Assembly (NCBI GenBank): GCA_945952355.1
Contig: CAMFIW010000024.1
Span: 1 to 14,094 of the forward strand
DNA: 14,094 nt
Reading direction: 5' to 3'
DNA from: an uncultured Phenylobacterium sp.
GTDB lineage: Bacteria; Pseudomonadota; Alphaproteobacteria; Caulobacterales; Caulobacteraceae
Shown: positions 1 through 6,668 of the stretch, piece by piece
How the letters are laid out: every line of letters begins with the position of its first letter
Numbering within the stretch: the first letter of the stretch is position 1
The notes under the pieces: generated by a model
Database searches by the model: none
What the model was told of the DNA's origin: nothing
What the model saw: only the letters and a program-made list of their open reading frames with translations
Translations under genes and position numbers: made by a program

Positions 1-48
1 GGTCTTGACCAGGCCCTTCGCCTCGATGGCGTAATCAGGAAGGTTCAT
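1..48 (-). CDS. Probable ABC transporter ATP-binding protein, N-terminal fragment
   Basis: Only the first 16 codons are in the window; the gene runs off the left edge. Reading leftward from an ATG at 48-46 gives MNLPDYAIEAKGLVKT. A short leader followed by an 'AIEAKGLVKT'-type strand is the usual opening of ABC-type ATPase domains, where the next residues would be the A-loop Tyr and later the Walker A motif, both outside the window. A purine-rich AAAGAG stretch lies just upstream of the start. The gene is divergent from the zinc-finger gene, about 100 bp away. The family call rests on 16 residues and is therefore tentative; transported substrate cannot be judged. Confidence 0.5.
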   Translation of the reverse strand, partial: MNLPDYAIEAKGLVKT

Positions 49-74
49 GCGGCTCTTTGCGCGGACGGGCGCGA

Positions 75-103
75 TTGACGGCTTAAGCTATGGTCGCATA
101 CCT
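75..103 (+). promoter_or_regulatory. Possible promoter of the zinc-finger gene
   Basis: TTGACGG at 75-81 matches the Caulobacter-type -35 consensus TTGACGS exactly. A weak -10 candidate (CATACC, 97-102) follows 16 bp after the TTGACG hexamer. It would give a leader of about 40 nt before the ATG at 149. The -10 is poor, so this is a weak call. Confidence 0.3.
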
Positions 104-148
104 AGGCCCGCGCGCCGCCAACTCCAAGCGCGGCGTCCGGAGAGTTTC

Positions 149-418
149 ATGGCCCGCAAAGCCCCCGCCAAAGACAAGGCCCCCGCCCAGACCATCAACG
201 CGCCCGCGCCCGAAGTGGTGACCGTGCGCTCGAAGCGGGTCGCCTGCGACGGCGTGGGCGGCGCGCTCGGTCATCCGCGCACCTGGCTGGAGATGGGCGA
301 GGCCGACTATGTCGAGTGCCTCTATTGCGATCGCCGGTTCGTCCTGGCCCACGGCTCCGAAGGCCTGGAGAACGAACTGAAGGCCCCGGGCGTCTACGAA
401 GGCTCGCACGGGCACTAG
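149..418 (+). CDS. Small CHCC zinc-finger domain protein (zf-CHCC/NDUFS6-like)
   Basis: This 89-residue protein has a lysine/alanine/proline-rich N-terminus (about residues 1-28) followed by a compact domain with Cys33, His42, Cys57 and Cys60, spaced C-x8-H-x14-C-x2-C. That CHCC pattern with a 'VECLYCDRRFVL' ending is the zf-CHCC family, which also contains the NDUFS6 accessory subunit of mitochondrial complex I; alphaproteobacteria carry short homologues. The start at 149 is chosen because GGAGAG (139-144) sits 4 nt upstream; the frame is open back to an ATG at 47, but that longer version would overlap the divergent gene's start and has no ribosome-binding site. A role in complex I assembly or stability is inference from the family; no nuo genes are visible here. 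Confidence 0.85.
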   Translation: MARKAPAKDKAPAQTINAPAPEVVTVRSKRVACDGVGGALGHPRTWLEMGEADYVECLYCDRRFVLAHGSEGLENELKAPGVYEGSHGH

Positions 419-529
419 GGCGCGGCCCTAACGCGACTCCAGAGTGGTCCTGTTGCGGTCCGGATTCCGCCAGCGGGCCGCGGAAGCGCTTCCTATATCG
501 TCCTTCACCGCACGCCGGAGGAGGCCGAG

Positions 530-1330
530 ATGTCCGACAACGCCAAGACGTTCCACCAGCTTCACCAGGGCCCCGAGGTCCTGGTCCTGCCCAATGCGTG
601 GGATGCGGCCAGCGCCGCCCTGCTGAGCGACGCCGGCGCCAAGGCGGTCGCGACCTCCTCGGCCGCCGTCGCCTGGGCCCGCGGCTATCCCGACGGGGAC
701 ACCGTGCCCGTGCCCGTGGTGCTCCAGGTGATCGCCGAGGCGGCCAAGGCCTCGAAGGTCCCGCTGACCGCCGACATCGAGGGCGGCTATACCGACGACC
801 TCGCCTCCCTGGCCGAGACCATCAAGGGCGTGGTCGGCGCGGGCGCCGTGGGAATAAATCTCGAGGACGGGACCCGCGACCCGGAGCTGCACGCCCGCAA
901 GGTCGAGACGGCGCGCAAGGCGGCGACGGCGGCCGGCGTCGACCTGTTCATCAATGCCCGAACCGACGTCTATCTGAAAAGCCTGGCCCAGGGCGAGGCG
1001 GCGCTGGCCGAGACGCTGAAGCGGGCGGAGCTCTATCGTTCGGCCGGCGCCAGCGGGATCTTCGTGCCCGGCCCCAACGACGCGGCCCTGATCGGCGAGC
1101 TGGTGAAGGGCGTCGCGCTTCCGTTGAACGTGATGTCGCGCGGCGGCGTGCCGAAGGTCCCGGAGCTGCAGGCGCTGGGCGTGCGCAGGCTGTCCTCGGC
1201 GACGGGCCTGTTCAACGCGGCCTTCACCGCGCTCATCAAGGCGACCGAGAGCTTCCTGCGCGACGGCGACCCGGACGCGCTGGCCGCGGTCGGCGGCGGG
1301 GTTCCGAACCTGAACAAGCGGTTCGGGTAG
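530..1330 (+). CDS. Isocitrate lyase/phosphoenolpyruvate mutase family enzyme
   Basis: A 266-residue TIM-barrel enzyme of the ICL/PEP mutase superfamily. The N-terminus shows LVLPNAWDAASA (residues 18-29), the family's first strand. A mobile-loop region RGYPDGD (51-57) follows, then Asp82 and Glu84 in ADIEGGY, Glu112 in INLEDG and Arg144 in NARTD, which match the metal- and substrate-binding positions of the family. The catalytic KKCGH loop of true isocitrate lyase is absent, so this is not aceA. Members of this short type (about 250-280 residues) cleave or rearrange C-C or C-P bonds in 2-oxoacid or phosphonate-like substrates, but most are uncharacterised. GGAGGAGG (517-524) lies 5 nt before the ATG and fixes the start. 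Neighbours give no pathway hint, so the substrate is unknown. Confidence 0.88.
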   Translation: MSDNAKTFHQLHQGPEVLVLPNAWDAASAALLSDAGAKAVATSSAAVAWARGYPDGDTVPVPVVLQVIAEAAKASKVPLTADIEGGYTDDLASLAETIKGVVGAGAVGINLEDGTRDPELHARKVETARKAATAAGVDLFINARTDVYLKSLAQGEAALAETLKRAELYRSAGASGIFVPGPNDAALIGELVKGVALPLNVMSRGGVPKVPELQALGVRRLSSATGLFNAAFTALIKATESFLRDGDPDALAAVGGGVPNLNKRFG

Positions 1331-1345
1331 GGTCCACTCCCCCGA

Positions 1346-1460
1346 GTGTCATCCCGGTTTCCGCGTCAGCGGAAGACCGGGACCCATAGACACCGATTTT
1401 TCCGGAAGACCCCGTGCGTATGGATCCCGGTCTTCGCCTATGGCGAAACCGGGATGACAC
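1346..1460. repeat. Nested inverted-repeat element (REP/BIME-like)
   Basis: Two arms of 43 and 42 bp (1346-1388 and 1418-1460) are inverted copies of each other with a few mismatches and one indel, separated by a 29-bp spacer. The outer 12 bp are perfect: GTGTCATCCCGG at 1346-1357 against CCGGGATGACAC at 1449-1460. Each arm is itself a hairpin: CCCGG-TTT-CCGC with GCGG-AAGA-CCGGG (1353-1381), and CCCGG-TCTT-CGCC with GGCG-AAA-CCGGG (1426-1453). It fills most of the gap between the ICL/PEPM gene and polA. Such palindromic clusters are typically dispersed genomic repeats acting in mRNA 3'-end stability or termination; the copy number cannot be seen from one window. Confidence 0.75.
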
Positions 1461-1505
1461 ACGATGGTTGTCGCCCAAACGTGTCAGCAGGCGCGACTCC
1501 GGGGC

Positions 1506-1534
1506 GTGACCCGGCGGGGGCTTGATCCTATCTT
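1506..1534 (+). promoter_or_regulatory. Candidate polA promoter, leaderless geometry
   Basis: GTGACC (1506-1511) is followed after 17 bp by TATCTT (1529-1534). The predicted transcription start, 6-7 nt past the -10, falls at or next to the A of the polA ATG at 1541. No Shine-Dalgarno sequence precedes that ATG (the last nucleotides are pyrimidine-rich), which fits a leaderless mRNA. Confidence 0.42.
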
Positions 1535-1540
1535 CCCCGC

Positions 1541-4408
1541 ATGACCGACACCGCCGAAGCCGCCCTTCCCGACCTGCCGCGCGACCTGACCCAGGACGGG
1601 CCGCCGATCCGGCTCTATCTGGTCGATGGCTCGGGGTTCATCTTCCGCGCCTTCCACGCGCTTCCGCCGCTGACCCGCAAATCGGACGGCCTGCCGATCG
1701 GGGCGGTCTCCGGCTTCTGCAACATGCTGTGGAAGCTCTTGGTCGACATGAAGGCCCAGGCCGACGCGCCGACCCACCTGGCGGTGGTGTTCGACCACTC
1801 GGAGAAGACCTTCCGCAACGCGCTGTACGACCAGTACAAGGCCCACCGGCCGCCGCCGCCCGAAGACCTGATCCCGCAGTTCCCGCTGGTGCGCGAGGCG
1901 ACGCGGGCCTTCGGCGTGCCCAGCCTGGAGCTGCCCGGCTACGAGGCCGACGACCTGATCGCCGCCTATGCCTGCAAGGTGCGCGACCTGGGCGGCGAGG
2001 TGCTTATCGTCTCCTCCGACAAGGACCTGATGCAGCTGGTCGGCGAGCGGGTGTCGATGCTCGACACCATGAAGAACCTGAAGATCGGGCCCGAGCAGGT
2101 GTTCGAGAAGTTCGGGGTGAGCCCCGACAAGGTTGTCGACGTGCAGTCCCTGTGCGGGGACTCGGTGGACAATGTGCCCGGCGCGCCGGGCATCGGAATC
2201 AAGACCGCCGCCCTGCTGATCAACGAGTATGGCGACCTCGACACGCTCCTGGCCCGCGCCTCGGAGATCAAGCAGGACAAGCGCCGCCAGACGCTGATCG
2301 ACTTCGCCGACCAGATCCGCCTGTCACGCCAGCTGGTGACGCTGGACTGCGACACCCCCCTGCCCGAACCGCTGGACGAGCTGAAGGTGGCCGATCCGGA
2401 CCCGACCGTGCTGTCGGGCTTCCTGGAGGCGATGGAGCTGCGCACCCTGGGCCGCCGGGTGGCCGGCGGAACCGGGGCGACGCCTTCGGCCGCCATGCCC
2501 GCCGCGCCGGCCGCGGCGGCGCCCAAGGCCGCGCCGGGCCCGGTCGCCCACGGCCCGATCAACACCGCCGCCTATGCCTGCATCCGCGACCTCGCGACCC
2601 TGGACACCTGGATCGCGCGCGCCACGGCGGCGGGGGTCGTCGCCTTCGACACCGAGACCGACGCGCTCTCCTCGGCGACCGCCAACCTGTGCGGGGTGTC
2701 CCTGGCCATCACGCCGGGCGAGGCCTGCTACATTCCGGTCGGCCACGAGCACGAGGGCGGGCTGGCCCTGGAGGCGCCGGCCGACCTGACCCAGATCCCC
2801 TGCGAGGAGGTCATGGCGCGGCTGAAGCCGCTCCTGGAAGACCCCTCGGTGCTGAAGGTGGCGCAGAACGCCAAGTACGACATCGCCGTGCTGTCGCGGT
2901 ACGGCATCGAGGTCGCGCCCGTCGATGACACCATGCTGATCAGCTATGTGCTGGAGGCCGGCGTCCACAAGAGCCACGGCATGGACGAGCTGTCCAAGCG
3001 GCTGCTGGATCACGAGCCGATCGCCTTCAAGCAGGTGACCGGGACCGGCAAGAACCAGAAGAGTTTCAAGCACGTACCGCTGGAGCCGGCGACCGCCTAT
3101 GCGGCCGAGGACGCCGACGTCACCTTGAGGATCTACGACCACCTGCGCCCGCGCCTGCGGCCCGAGGGCCTGCTGACGGTCTACGAGACCCTGGAGCGGC
3201 CGATGCCGGCCGTCCTGGCCCAGATGGAGAATGCGGGCATCCGCGTCGATCCCGACGTGCTGCGCCAGCTCTCCAACGACTTCTCGGTGCGCATGGTCGA
3301 GCTGGAGGCCGAGGCCCACCGCCTGGCCGGCCACCCGTTCAACCTGGGCAGCCCCAAGCAGATCGGCGAGGTGCTGTATGGCGAGATGGGCCTGGCCTCG
3401 AAGCGGCTGACGGCCACGGGCGCCCAGGGCACCGACGCCTCGGTGCTGGAGGAGCTCGCCGCCCAGGGCCACGAACTGCCCCGCGTGCTGCTCGACTGGC
3501 GCCAGCTCTCCAAGCTGAAGGGCACCTATACCGACAACCTGGTGGCGGCGATCGCGCCGGACACGGGCCGCATCCACACCTCCTATTCGCTGGCCTCGAC
3601 CACCACGGGGCGGCTGTCGTCCAACGACCCCAACCTGCAGAACATCCCGATCCGCACGGAAGAGGGCCGCAAGATCCGCAAAGCCTTCGTGGCCGAGCCG
3701 GGCAAGGTGCTGGTCAGCGCCGACTACAGCCAGATCGAGCTGCGCCTGCTGGCCCATATCGGCGACATCCCGCAGCTGAAGAAGGCTTTCGCCGACGGGT
3801 TGGACATTCACGCCTCGACGGCCTCGGAGATGTTCGGCGTGCCGATCGAGGGCATGCCGGGCGAGACCCGCCGCCGCGCCAAGGCGATCAATTTCGGCAT
3901 CGTCTACGGCATCTCGGCCTTCGGCCTGGCCAACCAGCTGTCGATCCCGCAGGACGAGGCGGCGGCCTATATCAAGACCTACTTCGAACGCTTCCCCGGC
4001 ATCCGCCAATACATGGACCGCACCAAGCAGGCGGCGCGGACCCAAGGCTTCGTGACCACCATCTTCGGACGCAAGGTCAATATCCCGGCCGTGGCCTCCA
4101 AGAGTGCGGCCGAGCGGGCCTTCGGCGACCGGGCGGCGATCAACGCCCCGATCCAAGGGGCGGCGGCCGACATCATGCGCCGCGCCATGATCCGCATGCC
4201 GGATGCGCTAACCCAGGCCGGGCTGTCGGCCAGGATGCTGCTGCAGGTGCACGACGAACTGGTGTTCGAGGCGCCGGAGGCCGAGGCCGACGCGCTGATC
4301 GCGGTCGCCAAGCGGGTGATGGAGCGGGCGGCCGAGCCGGCCGTCTCGATCAGCGTGCCGCTGGTGGTCGAGGCCCGCGCCGCCGCCAACTGGGACGACG
4401 CGCACTAG
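1541..4408 (+). CDS. polA: DNA polymerase I
   Basis: Complete 955-residue DNA polymerase I, used in Okazaki-fragment maturation and excision repair. The 5'-3' nuclease domain (about 20-305) keeps its acidic metal ligands: Asp29, EADD (135-138), SSDKD (158-162) and GDSVDN (206-211). An Ala/Pro-rich linker (about 308-336) leads to the 3'-5' exonuclease, which looks active: DTE (370-372), N-x3-D (Asn443/Asp447) and Y-x3-D (Tyr520/Asp524). The polymerase domain carries motif A with Asp728 and Glu733, motif B with Arg777, Lys781, Phe785 and Tyr789 (Phe785 is the position of E. coli Phe762), and motif C HDE (904-906). Compared with E. coli numbering the offset in the fingers and palm is a constant 23. 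The gene ends 6 bp from convergent chrA. The ATG lacks a ribosome-binding site; no better in-frame start is apparent. Confidence 0.98.
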   Translation: MTDTAEAALPDLPRDLTQDGPPIRLYLVDGSGFIFRAFHALPPLTRKSDGLPIGAVSGFCNMLWKLLVDMKAQADAPTHLAVVFDHSEKTFRNALYDQYKAHRPPPPEDLIPQFPLVREATRAFGVPSLELPGYEADDLIAAYACKVRDLGGEVLIVSSDKDLMQLVGERVSMLDTMKNLKIGPEQVFEKFGVSPDKVVDVQSLCGDSVDNVPGAPGIGIKTAALLINEYGDLDTLLARASEIKQDKRRQTLIDFADQIRLSRQLVTLDCDTPLPEPLDELKVADPDPTVLSGFLEAMELRTLGRRVAGGTGATPSAAMPAAPAAAAPKAAPGPVAHGPINTAAYACIRDLATLDTWIARATAAGVVAFDTETDALSSATANLCGVSLAITPGEACYIPVGHEHEGGLALEAPADLTQIPCEEVMARLKPLLEDPSVLKVAQNAKYDIAVLSRYGIEVAPVDDTMLISYVLEAGVHKSHGMDELSKRLLDHEPIAFKQVTGTGKNQKSFKHVPLEPATAYAAEDADVTLRIYDHLRPRLRPEGLLTVYETLERPMPAVLAQMENAGIRVDPDVLRQLSNDFSVRMVELEAEAHRLAGHPFNLGSPKQIGEVLYGEMGLASKRLTATGAQGTDASVLEELAAQGHELPRVLLDWRQLSKLKGTYTDNLVAAIAPDTGRIHTSYSLASTTTGRLSSNDPNLQNIPIRTEEGRKIRKAFVAEPGKVLVSADYSQIELRLLAHIGDIPQLKKAFADGLDIHASTASEMFGVPIEGMPGETRRRAKAINFGIVYGISAFGLANQLSIPQDEAAAYIKTYFERFPGIRQYMDRTKQAARTQGFVTTIFGRKVNIPAVASKSAAERAFGDRAAINAPIQGAAADIMRRAMIRMPDALTQAGLSARMLLQVHDELVFEAPEAEADALIAVAKRVMERAAEPAVSISVPLVVEARAAANWDDAH

Positions 4409-4414
4409 GACGCC

Positions 4415-5794
4415 TCAGACCCCGGAGAGGTGCAGCAGCACGCCGGCGCCCGCACAGGCCAGCAGGACGCGGATCACGCCGATCCGGAAGCCGAACACGG
4501 CTATGGCCGCCGCGATCGTCAGGGCTAGGCTGGCCAGGTTCAGGCTGCTGAGCACCGGCGCCTCCAGCATCGTGCCTGGGACGGCGTGTGGGCGGACCTG
4601 AGCGAACAACACGTGCAGGCCGAACCAGACGGCCAGGTTGGTGATCACCCCCACCACCGCCGCCGTGATCGCCGATAGAGCCGCGTTGAGCGCGCGGGCG
4701 CCGCGCAGGGCCTCGACATAGGGTGCGCCGAGGAAAATCCAGAGGAAGCAGGGAGTGAAGGTCACCCAGGCGGTGACCAGACCGCCGAGCATGCCGGCGA
4801 CCAGCGGCGGCAGGCCCGTTTCCGCGCGGAAAGCGCCCATGAAGCCCACGAACTGAACCACGATGATCAGCGGGCCGGGCGTCGTCTCCGCCATGCCGAG
4901 ACCGTCCAGCATCTCCCCGGGTTTCAGCCAGCCGAAGACACCCACAGCCTCCTGGGCGACATAGGCCAGGACCGCGTAGGCGCCGCCGAAGGTGACCACC
5001 GCCATCTTGCTGAAGAACAGAGCGATGCGGGCGAAGGGGCTGTCCCAGCCGAGGCCAAGCCCCAAGGCCGCCACCGGCGCCAGCCAAAGGGCGAGGATCG
5101 CGGCGGCGGTCAGCAGGGAGTGTCGCGGGTTCGGCCGCGCATGAGCCGGAATCGCCTCGCCGAGCAGGCTCTGCGCGTCGGGATAGGCGTCGACGGGGCC
5201 GCCGGCGTGGGGTCCGCCGACGAAGGCGGGGAGAGCGGCCCGGCCGCCGGCGAAGCCGATGAGGCCCGCCGCGAGGATGATCAGCGGGAACGGCGCGCCG
5301 AACACGAAGATGGCGACGAAGGCGCTGGCGGCGAGGGCGACCATCCAGCCGTTTCGCAGCGCGCGGCGGCCGACGCGCGCCACGGCGTCGGCGACGATCA
5401 CCAGAACCGCCGCCTTCAGGCCGAAGAACAGGGCGCCGACCGCGCCGATATGGCCGAACGCCGCATAGAGCAGGCTGAGGCCCATCAGGGCCGCGAAGCC
5501 CGGGGCGATGAACAGGAGGCCGGCCACCAGCCCGCCCGCCAGGCGGTTCATCAACCAGCCGACATAGATGGCGAGTTGCAGGGCCTCGGGGCCGGGCAGG
5601 AGCATGCAGTAGTTGAGCGCGTGCAGGAACCTGCGCTCGCCGATCCACCGCTTCTCCTCGACGAGGATGCGATGCATGACCGCGATCTGGCCGGCCGGTC
5701 CGCCGAAGCTTAAGGCCGCCACCCGCGCCCAGACCTTGGCCGCCTCGCCAAGCGGAACCGGGCCGCGTGCATCATCGGAGACAGGCTGGTCCAC
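4415..5794 (-). CDS. chrA: Chromate transporter, CHR family, two-domain form
   Basis: A 459-residue membrane protein made of two homologous CHR domains. The N-terminal half has FGGPAGQI (30-37) and LPGPEA (66-71); the second half repeats them as FGGAYAVL (269-276) and TTPGPLI (304-310). Long hydrophobic segments fill both halves, with a polar linker around 195-225. Members export chromate, driven by the membrane potential, and are often present in strains with no special resistance. The start is a GTG at 5794-5792, backed by GGGGGAG (5800-5806) 5 nt upstream; the first internal ATG (residue 40) would cut into the conserved motif. No chrB or other chromate-responsive regulator lies beside it. 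tRNA-Ala lies upstream on the same strand, so read-through from the strong tRNA promoter is possible. Sulfate or another oxyanion as substrate cannot be excluded. Confidence 0.9.
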   Translation of the reverse strand: MDQPVSDDARGPVPLGEAAKVWARVAALSFGGPAGQIAVMHRILVEEKRWIGERRFLHALNYCMLLPGPEALQLAIYVGWLMNRLAGGLVAGLLFIAPGFAALMGLSLLYAAFGHIGAVGALFFGLKAAVLVIVADAVARVGRRALRNGWMVALAASAFVAIFVFGAPFPLIILAAGLIGFAGGRAALPAFVGGPHAGGPVDAYPDAQSLLGEAIPAHARPNPRHSLLTAAAILALWLAPVAALGLGLGWDSPFARIALFFSKMAVVTFGGAYAVLAYVAQEAVGVFGWLKPGEMLDGLGMAETTPGPLIIVVQFVGFMGAFRAETGLPPLVAGMLGGLVTAWVTFTPCFLWIFLGAPYVEALRGARALNAALSAITAAVVGVITNLAVWFGLHVLFAQVRPHAVPGTMLEAPVLSSLNLASLALTIAAAIAVFGFRIGVIRVLLACAGAGVLLHLSGV

Positions 5795-5887
5795 GCACGC
5801 TCCCCCATCGGCTGGAGCCCACCTGATAGTCCGCGCGGCATGGCCTGAACAGGCGCGGGATCGTGTGACGATGTCCTGGAGTTCGGA

Positions 5888-5906
5888 CCATCCGACAGGC
5901 GGATGG
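5888..5906 (-). other. Perfect hairpin overlapping the tRNA CCA end
   Basis: CCATCCG (5888-5894) and CGGATGG (5900-5906) form a perfect 7-bp stem with a 5-nt loop. On the minus strand the 5' arm begins with the encoded CCA (5906-5904) of tRNA-Ala. No U-run follows, so it is not a canonical intrinsic terminator. It may be a 3'-trailer structure affecting processing or weak termination before chrA. Confidence 0.5.
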
Positions 5907-5979
5907 TGGAGCCGAGGGGAGTCGAACCCCTGACCTCCTCATTGCGAACGAGGCGCTCTACCAACTGAGCTACGGCCCC
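5904..5979 (-). tRNA. tRNA-Ala, anticodon CGC
   Basis: The minus strand folds as a full cloverleaf. The acceptor stem is GGGGCCG with CGGCTCC and contains the G3:U70 pair, the main alanine identity element. The D stem is GCTC/GAGC, the anticodon stem CCTCG/TGAGG closes the loop TTCGCAA with anticodon CGC (5946-5944), and the T arm is AGGGG-TTCGACT-CCCCT. The body is 73 nt (5979-5907) with discriminator A, and CCA is encoded at 5906-5904. It reads the GCG codon, which is frequent in this high-GC DNA. Confidence 0.97.
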
Positions 5980-5989
5980 AGGAGGCGCG

Positions 5990-6019
5990 GAATAAGCGTT
6001 TTCGGACCCGCCCTGTCAA
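5990..6019 (-). promoter_or_regulatory. Promoter of tRNA-Ala
   Basis: On the minus strand a perfect TTGACA (6019-6014) is followed by CTTATT (5996-5991, spacer 17) or TTATTC (5995-5990, spacer 18). The predicted start, near 5983, is a few nucleotides upstream of the mature tRNA 5' end at 5979, as expected for a stable RNA gene. Confidence 0.75.
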
Positions 6020-6037
6020 GCGGGCGTTTGCGCCCAG

Positions 6038-6066
6038 TTGCCACGAGGCCTCGCAGACCGCTAAAC
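6038..6066 (+). promoter_or_regulatory. Candidate yggT promoter, leaderless geometry
   Basis: TTGCCA (6038-6043), a 17-bp spacer, then CTAAAC (6061-6066). With its preceding G, GCTAAACC matches the Caulobacter -10 consensus GCTANAWC at 7 of 8 positions. Only 7 nt separate the -10 from the ATG at 6074, so the transcript should start at or next to the start codon. No Shine-Dalgarno sequence is present. Confidence 0.5.
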
Positions 6067-6073
6067 CGGGGCT

Positions 6074-6379
6074 ATGGGAAGCTTCCTCTTCTTCGTTATC
6101 AGCGGCCTCATGACGGCGCTGGTCTGGGCGATCATCATCAGCGCGATCCTGTCGTGGCTGGTCGCGTTCGACGTGATCAACCTGCGCAACCAGTTCGTCT
6201 ACAACATCTCCCGCTTCCTCGACGCGGTGACGCGGCCGGTTCTACGGCCCTTCCAGCGCTTCATCCCTCCGCTCGGCGGCGTGGATATCACCCCGATCAT
6301 CGCCTTGCTGGTGATCCAGGGCGCACAGATGTACCTGCTGCCGCTGATCTTCCAGCCGCTGATCGCGGTCGCCGGTTGA
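6074..6379 (+). CDS. yggT: YggT family membrane protein
   Basis: A 101-residue protein of the YggT family (PF02325). Two hydrophobic segments (about residues 4-30 and 73-97) flank a central region with the family's recognisable '[22 protein letters not shown]' type stretch, of which residues 46-66 hold the Arg and Pro landmarks, and a GGVDITPI motif (68-75) before the second segment. This is the single-repeat size; proteobacterial homologues in enterics have two copies. The biochemical role of the family is not established; it has been linked to osmotic stress and, in Gram-positives, to division. yggU starts 4 bp after its stop, forming the well-known yggT-yggU pair. Confidence 0.92.
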   Translation: MGSFLFFVISGLMTALVWAIIISAILSWLVAFDVINLRNQFVYNISRFLDAVTRPVLRPFQRFIPPLGGVDITPIIALLVIQGAQMYLLPLIFQPLIAVAG

Positions 6380-6383
6380 GCCG

Positions 6384-6665
6384 ATGCGGCTGGCGGTGCG
6401 GGTCACGCCCAAGGGCGGGCGCGACGCCGTGGACGGCTGGGCGGTGGACGCCGCCGGACGGCCGCATCTTAAGGTCAGGGTGAGCGCCGCGCCGTCGGAC
6501 GGCGAGGCCAACGCCGCGGTGGTCGCCCTGCTGGCCAAGACCCTGAAGGTTCCGCGCTCGACCGTGCGCCTGGTCGGGGGTGAGACCGCCCGTCTGAAGA
6601 TGCTGGAGATCGCGGACCTGCCCCCCGAAGCGCTGGCGGCCGCGTTCGGGCCGCCGCCAGCCTAG
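6384..6665 (+). CDS. yggU: DUF167/YggU family protein
   Basis: A 93-residue soluble protein of the DUF167 (YggU) family. It opens with the characteristic VRVTPKGGRD (6-15), followed by LKVRVSAAPSDGEANAAVV (29-47) and GETARLKML (65-73), the conserved G-x-x-[SA]-R-x-K loop. Small basic/alpha-beta fold of unknown molecular function; genomic coupling with yggT is widespread. It starts 4 bp after yggT's stop without a clear ribosome-binding site, so translation is probably coupled. Its TAG stop is 3 bp from the convergent amtB stop. Confidence 0.92.
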   Translation: MRLAVRVTPKGGRDAVDGWAVDAAGRPHLKVRVSAAPSDGEANAAVVALLAKTLKVPRSTVRLVGGETARLKMLEIADLPPEALAAAFGPPPA

Positions 6666-6668
6666 GGC

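Noticed and set aside
47..148. Upstream extension of the zinc-finger gene to an ATG at 47
   Set aside because: It overlaps the divergent ABC gene's start codon and the putative promoter and has no ribosome-binding site; the ATG at 149 has GGAGAG at good spacing.
316..1389. Alternative plus-strand frame across the ICL/PEPM gene
   Set aside because: Overlaps two well-supported genes, has an Arg/Gly-rich composition and no ribosome-binding site.
1353..1401. First hairpin of the repeat plus T-run at 1396 as an intrinsic terminator
   Set aside because: The T-run starts about 14 nt after the stem, too far for a canonical terminator; the repeat explanation covers the whole structure better.
2324..4156. 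Open frame of 610 codons on the minus strand opposite polA
   Set aside because: It mirrors polA codon structure in high-GC DNA; the predicted protein is low-complexity Gly/Arg/Gln/Asp/Val with no recognisable motif, while polA is complete on the other strand.
5795..5979. tRNA-Ala as an integration site with chrA as cargo
   Set aside because: No integrase, no duplicated tRNA 3' end near chrA's other side, and the base composition matches the surroundings.
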